From Hygrocybe punicea (Eukaryota; Basidiomycota; Agaricomycetes; Agaricales; Hygrophoraceae): a stretch of 64,000 nucleotides of DNA. Of the stretch, positions 43,343 through 54,589 are shown piece by piece. The DNA lies in the NCBI GenBank assembly GCA_963556145.1, contig OY744461.1, positions 4,340,001 to 4,404,000 of the forward strand, given 5' to 3'. Every line of letters begins with the position of its first letter. Positions within the stretch are counted from its first letter, which is position 1. A program made the position numbers and the translations under genes. The notes below the pieces were generated by a model. The model ran no database searches. It was given only the letters and a program-made list of their open reading frames with translations, and had not been told where the DNA came from.

Positions 43343-45695
43343 ATGCCTGCCTCTGCTGGGAATGAAGGCGACAATGTTCAATTTTCAGATAAGGATCTTG
43401 AACGGGACCGAGAAAAGGGTGCAAAAAACAAACCGTCGTCCAAAGGTACATCGCACCTTTATCCATTTCGATGAACAATGAAAAATCTGAATTTGCCCAG
43501 TAAAAGATCTCTCGCATGTACCTTGTAAATTTTATAAAGTAGGCGCATGCACCGCAGGATCATCGTGTCCCTTCTCCCATACACTGCAGGAGCCGGGCGG
43601 TCATAAGGAAGTATGCGCCTGGTACGTCAAGGGCAACTGCAAATTTGGTCACAAATGCGCACTTGCGCATGTCTTGCCTGGTCAGGGCATGGCTATGGAT
43701 AGGAAAAACAAGAAAGCTGCTCAAGTTGCTGCGGGTAATGCTGGTGGAGCAAAAGATCCTGGGAAGGGCTTGAAGGTTCAGAGAAGGGAAGTTAGATCTA
43801 TAGTGGGGCTTGAGGGATCGCCATCTACACTTACTCCTCATCTACGCAACCCGTTGCTGTCGGGATCAACGGCACCAACTCGTGTTTTGCCCTCTACCTC
43901 CAGACCGCCCCTCACTATGCCTCTGAAGGCGACGATATCCCCCTCCGCACCAGCACCTCCACTAAAGGATACCGACTTTGCCTTGTTCGAGCTACCTGAT
44001 GAGGACCATAAACCTCCTTCTCGTGGAAAACCCCCCTCACAGCTCGAATCAATCCGGACCAACCCAGATACCCCCAAAATGGAACTGGTTGTAGCACCTG
44101 AAGGGGACCAATCGTCACCGGCGTCATCCCCTTTACCTATGAGTACGCCTTGTGCATCACGCCGACTAGGTGTGACCCTGCAAGGTTCGCCTGCTTCAGT
44201 CGACTTTGGACCCATCGGGTCACCACCCCGCTCGATCGGTTCAGCCGGCCAACACGTTCGCCTCAATGGCTTTTCACCTGGCACATCACCTTCCCATAAC
44301 ACTGGTTTCGCCTCCTCGTCTCCATTTTCTGCGCCGGGTACCCAGACCATTTTCCTCTCGTACGAGAATGACGCTACAGATTTCAAGGCTCGTTCCGGCG
44401 TTGCGGCTTCGCTTGGAGCTAATAGGACGTGGATGTCCGATTTTCCTGCACCCTCACAAGTGGCAACCCGAACAGATTTTGATTTGAAGATGTTAGGTGG
44501 AGACATTGTGGTAGAAGACGAAGATTTTGAAGATTTTCTACCAAGTTCGTTGACAGATTTGTTGACCGTGGAAGAAAGATCAAGACGAATGTCTCGCTCG
44601 AACCCGGGGCAACCCGTCGTGACCACGGCTCGAGATCTATCGGCTCAACGATCCAACGTCGATGGACCCCACCATCGGTATTCACGGTCTGTCCCGGCGC
44701 CTTCTCTCCTCAGTGAAATCAAATCCATTTGGGCGGATAGTGGTTCTGGTCTCCCTGCCTCGCCTGATGCAAATGTGAGTACCGCTGGCCTTGCCTTCGC
44801 TGGCAGGCTCAGTAGTGGAACCCCAAGCTCGTATAAATCTAACACCGGCTTCGGAGGCCGATCCTTCAATGAAGACACGCTGTCTCCCTCCGTAATTCTC
44901 CCCTCCAATGCATCGGCTGCATTTCTCCCCGGTTTGCACCATCATTACCTCAATTCAAAGGCGGGATCGCAGCATCCAGGTTCGGGTCGAAGTACAGGTA
45001 CCACTAACACAAGTGGAATGATTCCAAATGCGTTTACTGTTAATCCTCTCGTAACAGCCGGAAGCATAGCGCTATCTCCTCCACACATGAAGTCATTTAG
45101 CGATCGTCCTCCATTTGAGTCGGCCGCGCCTGATAGCAACCCGACTCATCCACCGGCACTGGGTCGTCCCATCCCAGGTAACACTGCGTTTGGAGGCGAT
45201 TCAGACGAGGGACGAAATACACTTTCACCTTCGGCTCGTGCTCTTCAAGCTCATGCTCCGGGACAGAGTTTACCACAGGGTCTCGCTGCCGGTTATTCCA
45301 GGATCCATGCCCTACCTCCCCCGCCCATCGTACCTTCACCGTCTGGGTTAGCTTTCAGTCCAGGGAAGGCTTCTGGCTATTCGCCCGGCGCGAACGGGCA
45401 CGATTGGGCCAGCACATCAGATATAGCCTCAGGAATCGGGGCCACGTCTCCCAATTCCGGTCTCGACTCGGTGTTCTCTCGACTTTCGTACTCCACAGCG
45501 TCACGCGCGCCTAACAGCTCATCCAATTCTTCACCCGCTGTGTCCAGCGCAGTTCATGCACAAGCTCCAGTGGTGGCTCCAGGTATTGTGCGCAATGTCA
45601 GCGGGAGGAGCTGGCAAAATCACGGTCCTTTCAGCCCTTTGAGTGGACCTGTACTGACGGGAGATGACGATGATTTATTCAGTATGGATGGCTGA
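43343..45695 (+). CDS. CCCH-type zinc-finger protein
   Basis: Exons 43343-43445 and 43507-45695 give 763 residues. Two CCCH fingers sit near the N-terminus: C-x7-C-x5-C-x3-H in CKFYKVGACTAGSSCPFSH, and C-x7-C-x5-C-x3-H in CAWYVKGNCKFGHKCALAH, followed by the conserved VLPGQGMAMDRKNKKAAQ. The rest is Ser/Pro/Gly-rich and probably disordered, with short conserved islands such as SFDDED-like DIVVEDEDFEDFLPSSLTDL and an acidic end TGDDDDLFSMDG. CCCH fingers of this spacing usually bind RNA; the family is related to fungal Lee1-like proteins. It probably acts in post-transcriptional control, but the target is unknown. The intron falls between the Lys-rich N-terminus and DLSHVPC. Confidence 0.85.
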
Positions 45696-45824
45696 GAAAT
45701 GGACATTTGATAGCCGCAAAATGTTGTATAATTGTGATGGGACTTCATATCATATCTTGTTTACTCACCATTAACTCTGAGACAATAACTTGAATATTTG
45801 TATCAATACTTCTACCTATCGCCC

Positions 45825-48124
45825 ATGCTCAAGAACCGACACTCCCAGATCACTTCAAAAGGTGAAGACCTCACACGAACGAAGAATATTCATTTTGCCG
45901 AATATGTTCAGGATTTGGAGTACCAACTAAACGCAGCCGCGACAGCGAATTCCTCCCTCAATCCTTTGGTAGATCTTTTGAACTTGTCTTGCAGTGCGGA
46001 AGATCCCCAGGAGACGTCCAGGGCAATATACGCCCTCTACAGAATCTTTGTGATTATCATCGCAAGTGGCAAACTGACAATCACTGGCACCCACGACTCG
46101 GACGTGAACATTGTACGAGCTTGGATTTGGGATAAACTAAACGTTTATGTCAATTTCTTGGCTAGCTTGCTTGCGGATGAGGAGGATACTTTGAGGGTGC
46201 GATTTTATTATTATTATTCAGATCTAAGCTCAAACCTCGTTTACAGGTCTCTGCTCTCCAAATATTGTTCTCGCTCTTGAAACATCTCTCCGCCTCCGTG
46301 TGCAAATTTTCAGCGCAAGAGCATCCCCAATTCCATATATCGATTTTTAAAAAGATAGTCTCTGGCCTTCTGATTTGCCCCTCTTCTCAACGCCCATCAT
46401 CCAACAACTTAAGGAGTGGCGGAAATCAGGGTAGAATCAACTCATCTGTCAGGGACCTTTTCGTGGAGAATTGGTTCGTCGTGTACGATGACATCCGATG
46501 GTTTTTCCTCCGCGAAGCAGTGTACGTGTGTGCATCATGTTCGTATATCCAAGTCTCATTTACCATACTTCTTGGCAACCAGGTTGCTCCTTGTAGACGC
46601 CGAGCAAGCCAATCACCATCTTCCAGCTAATCTTCTGTCAATATTGGAACGACTGAAGTCATTTCCTACCAACTCCTCTGAGCTTACTACGTGGTGGGTA
46701 GCAGAGCTTGGAAGAAAACCCCTCGCATCCAACAACAAATTGTCGAGTCATGCGGAGACAGGAAATCCCTCGGCTGATGACGAAGACACAGAAGACGACT
46801 GGCGAAAGTTCTTCGAAAACAATAGAGAACAGTCCATTCCTGCAGGACTAAAGCCTTCAACAGCCAGGCTCCACAAACTCACAGTTCATCAATCACTCCA
46901 TTCTTTGGCTTCTCATCGGGCTGTTTTTACCCGAGCTTGGCTTTCCCTCCTCCCTCAGTTATCAGTTGTCGATGATTCTAGCAGGACCCTCTCCATCCGG
47001 GCTTTGGCTGCCATGTACCAAAGAGTGATACCGCATCTCACTAGACCAATCCTTCTCATGGACTGGGTTGGTGCATGTGTTGATTACGGTGCGCTCGTTT
47101 ACCTCTCAGGTTATTTGCTACTGTATCCAGCGGAATAACAAACGTTCTGCTGTGTCGGGTCGCTTTTACATACAGTTTTATCTCATGATCTTCTGCTGAT
47201 ACCGATCTATGTTGAATTCTAGGAGACACGGTGGGCTTGCTCGCCCTCAATGCCTTGTTTGTTTTGATGAAAGAATACAATCTGTATGTTCAGTTCCAAC
47301 ACTATTATCGTGTCTGAACTCGAATAATGTCAATCCAAGTGACTACCCCTCTTTTTACACGCGACTCTATGCCTTCTTGGATAGGGAAGTTCTCCACCTT
47401 AGACATCGCGCAAGATTCTTCCGGCTGACGGAACTATTTCTGAGTTCTACGTGCGTATCAAGTGGATGATCCATTTCAAGCACCATCGCTCACCAATAAT
47501 CTGGGCTGTAGCCACTTGCCCGCTAGTTTACTGGCGTCCTTTGTTAAACGCCTCTCTCGGCTCTCCTTGAGTGCATCGCCATCCACGATAATCATGATAA
47601 TACCCTTTACATATAATGTTCTGAAAAGACACCCGGCTCTTATGCTCATGATTCACAACTTTGACCACAGCGATAGTTCGAGAAACGGTATGATTGTAAT
47701 TCGTTGCTTAGCTCCCATTTCATCTTCCACTCCGTGACAGATCGCTTCATTGCAGATGAACCTAATCCAAATCTCACTGGTGCTCTGGAATCGTCTTTGT
47801 GGGAGCTTTATTCCCATAAAAATCACTACCATTCGGCTGTGTCTACACTAGCACACATTTTTGAAGAAGCATTCAATAAACCAGGATACCCACAAGAAGA
47901 CTTTCTGGACCACACATATAGCACGGTATGATGTCCTCGTGGCCATTCAGTTTGATTATTAACAGAGAAACTGTGTGAAGTTATTCGAGACCGAGGTTCA
48001 ACGACAGATCAACAGAGAGCCTGCGACAGCGATGGGATTGAAGAGAAATCTGTTCCCCATTCGGACCACTTTAGATGAGGAGGTCATAGGCGATCCTGTT
48101 GTCGAGTTTTGGTCCATTATGTAA
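45825..48124 (+). CDS. NOC4: Nucleolar complex protein 4 (CBF/Mak21 family)
   Basis: Ribosome-biogenesis factor; Noc4 with Nop14 acts in 18S rRNA processing and 40S export from the nucleolus. Exons 45825-46196, 46247-46521, 46583-47088, 47223-47283, 47340-47450, 47512-47687, 47741-47925 and 47966-48124 join to 614 residues. N-terminal AATANSSLNPLVDLLNLSCS and ALYRIFVIIIASGKL, then HLTRPILLMDWVGACVDYG, LLALNALFVLMKEYNLDYPS, FYTRLYAFLDREVLHLRHRA and RFFRLTELFLSSTHLPASLL form the CBF domain. The C-terminus LESSLWELYSHKNHYHSAV and FWSIM ends at 48124. The donor at 46522 (GTACGT) was preferred over the nearer GTGTAC because it keeps the frame. Starts 129 bp after the CCCH stop, ends 64 bp from the convergent eIF2-alpha gene. 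Confidence 0.88.
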
Positions 48125-48187
48125 TATTCATCGCATTGTATTGTTGGGTAAGGAAACAGACAATGCCCGAAATGATGATAATTAAAG

Positions 48188-49417
48188 TTACGTTACCTCC
48201 TCTTCGTCTTCGTCTCCAGAAACTTCGGCATTTTCCTGGCCAGCTTTCGCCATGAGCTGAGCAAGGTCTTGTTCCTCTGTCTCGGAGACCGCTTTGGGCT
48301 AGACCAAAATGTTATCGAAGAGTCAGACAACGATTGGGATAAGCCATTACCTTCATCTTCACGACAAGGGCTCCCCCTTGGTCTTCAATGGTGTTTTGAA
48401 TTGAATCTATAGCACGCTCTAGGCGCTCCACGGCAATGTACTAGACAAACGGGGTGTTACAATAGGAAAGACAACCAGAAAGTATTCACCTTGTCAGTAG
48501 CATTGGTACTCAGAACATACAGCGGCGGAGCAACTAGTTTCGCTTTGATTGGTACAGCTTCGTTACCTTCCTTCTCGCCAGCCCGTAAAGCTTTCTTGAT
48601 GGCGTCGATGCCCGCCGGAGTATAGCAGGTGAGTTCGATGTCGGCCCGGAGCTTGATGGGTTGTGGGGTGAGTCGTCGTGCAATGGTACCCATCAGAATT
48701 GCACGAGTAGAAACTGGGATTGGGATGGCAAGGGATGAAAAGACTGTCTCCTGTTCACTGTGGGCGGTCATGGAAAGAACAACATCTCGAACGGAAGACC
48801 ACATACGTCAAAGCAAGTTTAAAGGCATCGTAGGGGTGGCCATATTGCTTTCCTAGTGGCCATGCAACCTGTTCATAAAGATGTTCTAACCGTTCCTCTT
48901 CGTTGGGCCCAATCATCGCAACCTCCTCAACATGTTCTTGCTCTAAGTAGTCAGCATCGGTAGACGGCAGTTTCGATGCAACATGACGCATGATAGATGC
49001 AACTGTTTTTGATTTCATGTACCGTTCCTCGCATTTCACGATATCTTCGGGGGAGACACGACGCTTGGATAAATCGATGTATCCTACGGGTAATGAAGTA
49101 TTCTTGAGATGATTTGCAAGAGATGATGAACATGCCGACCTTTCTCCTTGTCCACTCTCAGGACTACGACAACCTCGTTTCGTCCCACTCGGATCAACTT
49201 TTGGATCGATCGAATTCGCCGACGAGACAGCTCAGATAACAGAATCATTCCTTCTATATTATCGTATTCAAGCTGCGAGTTCCATAAGTTTCAGAGATCC
49301 AGGATAAATAGTATAGGTACGGACCAACTTCACATATGCGCCCATTTCTGCAATTTGACGCACTTGCACCATCACCAGCTCGTCTACCTCAGGATATCGG
49401 TGCTCGTAGTATCGCAT
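48188..49417 (-). CDS. SUI2: Translation initiation factor eIF2 subunit alpha
   Basis: The regulatory subunit of the ternary complex that delivers initiator Met-tRNA to the 40S ribosome. Exons 49417-49325, 49272-49140, 49083-48807, 48757-48490, 48440-48351 and 48298-48188 give 323 residues. N-terminal S1 domain: [40 protein letters not shown], then ELSRRRIRS carrying the Ser of the conserved regulatory phosphorylation site (Ser51/52). [18 protein letters not shown] follows, then helical and C-terminal parts ([32 protein letters not shown]) and an acidic tail ([10 protein letters not shown]). No frame damage. The native 5' flank is only 46 bp long to the TSD: a 4.1-kb hAT element begins at 49472, so the original promoter now lies beyond 53580. 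Confidence 0.92.
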
Positions 49418-49471
49418 GGCGGTGGTAGATTTATTTGGCGGCTAGATTTTATCAGAGGTTGCTGTTTTCGA

Positions 49472-52400
49472 TACTGCTGTTCCGGCCCGGCTTGGCCCGG
49501 CTTTGGCGGCTTTGGCCCGGCCTGAAGGGGCTCCGGCTTTGTGAAACTTCTAGCCAAGCCAAAGCCGTCAACCACGGCTTGGCCCTGGCTTGGCCCGGCT
49601 CAGGCCACAGCTTTCTAGCCCTACTACCCAGCGAACAGGCAAGGTTTGTTTATTGAGGCACAAGGGACGCTACTCTATGTTGGACATAGGCTCATCTTCA
49701 TCATCAACCGGCAACACATCACCTGAGTCATCTGTATCCCCATTGTCCTCACCAAAGCCATAACCAGCTTCCAATTCTGCTTCCAATGCCGACGAGGGTG
49801 CTTGCTCCTGAAAGAGTAGATCATTTCGTATCGCACACTTAATACATTGTAAAGCCTCAACAATGTCTCCTTTCAAACAGCTGCAGCGTTTGCTGATTGT
49901 AATACCACCATGGGAGAATGCACGCTTGCTTGAGACCGATGATGCCATAATTGCCAAATAGTTCCGGGCTACAGGAACCCAAGCTGGATAGCGATGGCCA
50001 TTGACCTACAAGGATTCACTTAGTTTGAATAAGATAAGATGTTGGGTTCAACCTACCCCCCACCACTCGACAGTGGTCCAGCCATCTGGCACATGCTCGA
50101 TAGTATCCAGGTAACTGCGGAAGTCACGTAACCAGGGCCGCTTGGGATCGCTGGGCAAATTTTCCCGCTCGTCATCAGTTGGGCCTTCCTCATCACTAAG
50201 CTCACGGAGGAGTGTGCCGAGTTTGCTTTTCATTGACGGTGTTGATTTCATGGTGGAATTAGTTGGCGATGTTGTATAATGTTCTTTGAACTGATTAAAG
50301 GTGGTCAATAAATCATCACCGACACGTCAAACAAGGACTCACTACATCTTCAACACACTGTAAGACGTCGGCTTGCAGGTCCACAGGCCAATGCTTTTTA
50401 AAATATCCAAGCTTCTCTCTTGGATCGAGAACTGACAAATGTCAGGGGCAGCAGGGCAGCGAAAAAAAGACAGACTCACCCATGGCCACGATGTATGCCG
50501 GTGAGTCTGTGGTTTTCTCATAATACTGGTCAATCTTCACGCATCCAGCCTGTAGTACTGCGGCAAATCTCTCGTATTTTGGCCGTTCGGCACGAGATGA
50601 CCAGGCTTTATGTAACGCTTCGAGCGCGGGGATAGCAAAATGGAGCATTGGGACTTTGCTGGAGGAGAATGATTGTTGTGCATTGTCGGCGTGCTGAAAT
50701 GGTATCAAGTCACAAATATAGATGGTTATCTAGAGCAACGTACACTCAGAAGCCCTAAAAAAACTCTAACTCGTTCCCATTCCTCACTGCTAAGCTTCAG
50801 TTCACGGATTTTGTCCCGTTTTGCGGTTTCAACTTCCTCCCAGCGTAACTCATCAACAAAGTTGTCGATGGACTATGGGTATCATCAAGAGCAAACAGGA
50901 ATCAGGCAGAATCAGAGACGTACTGCTTTGTGACATTCCGCACGGTCAAGCATGACGTAGGTGGATGACCACCATACTTTCATATCGATCTTAAGCTGGA
51001 CGGGGTGCAGGACGTTGGCTTTGGTTAGAATGGTCTTCCACATTTCTTTGCGTTTCGAAGATGACCGTTCCTGATGAGTGGCTCAATCAATGTTGTCATA
51101 CCAATCATCACCAGATACATGCCTTGACAACGATTGCCCTCACTAAGCCTACCTCATCGCGATCAATCGGAATATGAGTGTCTGGGTTCTTGGGGTTGAA
51201 ATGCGGAGCTTTACTAAAGGTCCCAATGAGCACTTGGGTTGCTAAGTTAATAACATGTGTGAGGCAACTGTATATACATTGATAAGCGAAAGTGAGGTCA
51301 CTGGGTTAGGCTGACACACAACTCACTTGATTTTCCTCATTTTCCAATTATATTTCTTGCCGCTGGCCCCTTTGATGCGTGTAGCAAACTCCTCTAGCAT
51401 CGTAGAATTATTTGAGGCGTTGTCGCATGTGATATGACCAATCTGTAGCACCAGATCAACGCATGAAGTAGTCCATAGAAGGGACATACCTTATACTCAA
51501 TCCCGACACATTTGACAATCTTGAATAACACTTGGCCTAATCGAATACCATTATGTGCATTGTTGACCCACGTGAAGCCAAGCAGGGCATTCTTGAGTTC
51601 CCATTTGCCAGCTTCTGTCTCATCGATCCAATGTCCGGTAACTGCGAAGTAGCTGTCACTATTGCCTGCTTGCCAGGCATCACATGTCAGGCTAACCTCA
51701 CCCACGACGGTCGGACCCTGAACAAAATCAGACACAACACATAGGGTTTTGTGACGCACACACATTAAGTTGGGCCTTTAGTTTCTTGAGGTGCTTACTG
51801 AATGTCCGTTTGATGTCTGTGTGCGTTACTTTGCGACCAGGGATCTTGACTCCCTTTGTTGCCCGAGATGCAATATCAACCATCTCCTGGAACTTCAGAT
51901 GTTCAAGGGCCTGGATAGGCTGATCTGTCGCAACCAGCCATTCAACTGCAGCTTGACGAAAATGTTTATCCGAGTAAGGGAGGACACGCTCGGACAGTTT
52001 CTTCTCCTTAAGGTCACGGTCCAGGGTGCGCGCAATCTGCTCAGCGGCTGCTTTGCGTTTTTTGATGTCACCAGGTAACTTTGATTCGAATTGGGCGGTC
52101 TTGGCCCAATTTCTGTATTTTCCCTGAATTGACATGAGAAACTTTGCAAGCTTGTCAGGTGCTTCTCACTCACTGAATGAACCGCTTCCAAATGGCGCTG
52201 TAAAGTTGTTACCTCGTCGACCAACGTTTTTTGGTTACTATTATACCAATTTCTTGTACCAAATAGTATCAACGAACATGATTACTCATGGACATAACTT
52301 GCACACCCTGTATTTCTTCTGCTGGCCGTTCATTTCCTTTGACACAGCCGGCTGAAAAAACCGATCAACATCGCGTTGCCTGTCTTCATGTGAAGGTACA

Positions 52401-53580
52401 TCCACATCCTCGTTGCTGATGTCCTGTACATCCACGTCCATCAAAAGACCATCGTGATCGGTGGCAGTTGGATTTCCTAACGTGGTTCGTTTCCTTTTGG
52501 CTGTAGTGACAATGAGAATGAGTAAAATCAATTTCAATTGGGTGATACATACGGCGCTTTGGTTGGACACCATCCAAAACCTCTTCATCGCTCTCAACAA
52601 CAGTGATTGGGCGCTTCGGTTGTGGGACAAGCACCTCGGACGACTGAGGCGCTGGACTTGATGTACGCCGGCTGGGTGGAGATGGAGGCGCGGGTGGAGC
52701 CTCTGTTTGCGGGGGATCCACTTGATCACGGCGTGTGTGGAAATCCTCCACAGCCCAGCGCTGAAACAAGAGCTCGGCCTGTTCAATGTTATCGGCATCC
52801 CGGAGTTTTGACGCAGGATTGATATGGCGTGTGGTTTTGGGCTTGTCGAGGTTAGTTTCACTGATAAGCGGTCATTAGTTGGCAAAGTAAATGAGGGTGA
52901 CTTGAGAGTGTACATGAGATGGCTGAGTTTGGCGGCCAAGCGTTTCAGTTTTATTTCAACAAGTTCAAGCGGGAAGTCTTGAGGCCAGTCAATTTTCTTA
53001 AGATATGAGCAGACCACACCCATCCCACTTTTTCCTTGGCGGATATAGTGCAGTCGGCCTTCTGAGTTGTGACAATCCTCGGCAAAAAGGGCATCAAAGT
53101 GTTTATTGAATGTTTCAAATGCGGTTTCACCTTCCGGTCTCGACATGACAGACCAGATCTTGTCTTTTGTATTTCCCTTTGGAATGGAGGGAGGTAGGGA
53201 GTTCGAGAGCATCGTTATTTTCTTGACAAGGAGCTTGATGTCCTCGATAGCGGGTGGCATCTTGCAAGGTGAGGTTAGTAGCAGACGAATGAGATGGGGT
53301 AAAAGTGACACTGCGGGTAAAGATAATGGCTGGGACAGGGTTTCGTCGTGCTTCAGCCATTGGGTGACAGGGAAGTTGCGACAGCGGAATGGATAAATAT
53401 ATTATATTAATTAATTATTATGAGTACCAGGCCGCGGCCTGACGGCCTGGCTTGCGGCTCACAAACACCCAGGCCGAGCCGTAAGCCACCAAAAGCCGTC
53501 ACTACGGCCCGGCTGGGCTTGGCTTATGAGGGCCTGGCCTGGCCGGCTCACGGCTTTGAGGCCGGGCCAGAACAGCAGTA
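49472..53580 (-). mobile_element. Complete hAT transposon, 4109 bp, perfect 8-bp TSD
   Basis: Ends TACTGCTGTTCCGGCCCGGC (left) and, on the other strand, TACTGCTGTTCTGGCCCGGC (right). An identical 8-bp duplication GTTTTCGA lies at 49464-49471 and 53581-53588. GGCCCGGCTTGG-like subterminal repeats lie inside both ends (49480-49610 and 53430-53570), typical binding sites for hAT transposases. It carries one transposase gene, apparently intact. Confidence 0.9.
49670..53311 (-). CDS. hAT transposase (BED finger, DDE, hATC)
   Basis: Cut-and-paste transposase of the element above. An N-terminal extension starts MSLLPHLIRL (53311) or MPPAIEDIKLL, with KKIDWPQDFPLELVEIKLKR. A Pro-rich linker then leads to a BED-type zinc finger (YRVCKLC, intron, HLEAVH near 52190). 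Next come LPYSDKHFRQAAVEWLVATD, TCDAWQAGNSDSYFAVTGHW (first catalytic Asp), HITCDNASNNSTMLEEFA (second Asp), and WWSSTYVMLDRA. The C-terminal hATC dimerisation region reads ASSVSSKRAFSHGGITISKR then LKGDIVEALQCIK. It ends with an acidic tail at 49670. About a dozen short introns. I saw no stop or frameshift in the exons I joined, so it may be autonomous; expression cannot be judged. Confidence 0.85.
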
Positions 53581-53588
53581 GTTTTCGA

Positions 53589-54581
53589 CAATCATTTTCT
53601 ATTGCTGTTTGCAATTATTTTGGCAGATGTGACATAATCACAAAAATTTACTTTTCATGCCGTTTGAAGGAATCATGGCAGTAATATGAGGGATCTTATT
53701 GGAAAAAATGATTATCTTTAAAAAGGCAGAATTGAAATAGCATGCAACCAAATTTTTTGGTACTGTACAGTTATGGATGGTCCACTGAAACATGATCAGC
53801 CACTGAAACACTCATCATTTTCTGGCACATTGCACATATCTTAATTGCTAAAACTTCTCTTGATTTATCAGTGCTATCTCCACTCTTCTTTTTGTTTGGG
53901 ATAAATAGAGTAGTGTTGGGGAAGTTCAGTTCGGTCTGGTCTGGTTTTGGGTCTTTTTGCCCCAAACCGAGACCGAACCATTCGGTTCCTGTCAAAAATC
54001 CTGGAACCGAAACCGAAACCAACGTAAACCATTTACGTTGGTTTGGTTCAGTCCAGACTCGGTCTAAACCAAGACCGTTGGGTATCCACCTCGTGAGAGA
54101 GCTAAGGCATATCACGACTCTGGGTAACCCAGGTCACAATGGGTTTACCCATGGGAAAACTTGTGGGTATCTTACTCATGAGTATCATTTACCTGTGCCT
54201 GAAATACTCACGGATCTGGGTGTCCACATATATCTCTCAGGTACCTGTGTGAGTACTTGTGGGTAAAATTTCCAGATGTGTCACAAATAAGGTTGACCAT
54301 GGGTGTGGTAATTTTTTTTTGCTGTTTACTTAATTTTCTGTGGTATTATATAATAATAATAATTTCACCATTCTCGATAACTCAAATTGACATAACAATC
54401 ACAACCACGACAAGAACAACACCAACAATGACTCGGACCCAGCAACGAAGACGATGGAACCGGGCTCAGCAATGCAAACGACAGAACAAGGCCAGGAGGG
54501 TGGTGTGCCCACCTACCGGCCCCAGGTACATACCCTAAACCCAGCCATCGACATCTGCTAACCACCCACCTTGCAAATATG
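53589..54581. other. Displaced eIF2-alpha 5' flank and a hAT-like remnant
   Basis: 53589 onward is by inference the original upstream region of the eIF2-alpha gene. From 53913 a sequence starts TAGTGTTGGGGAAGTTCAG and continues with GGTTTGGTTC/GAACCGAAACC inverted themes to about 54085. It looks like a truncated end of the TAGTGTTGCC family, with no matching right end seen. ATT/ATA-rich around 54300-54370. Confidence 0.4.
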
Positions 54582-54589
54582 GATTGCGT

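Noticed and set aside
44206..45351. Other open frames overlapping the CCCH gene on both strands
   Set aside because: Shadows of the 763-residue reading frame, which has the recognisable zinc fingers and a consistent splice site.
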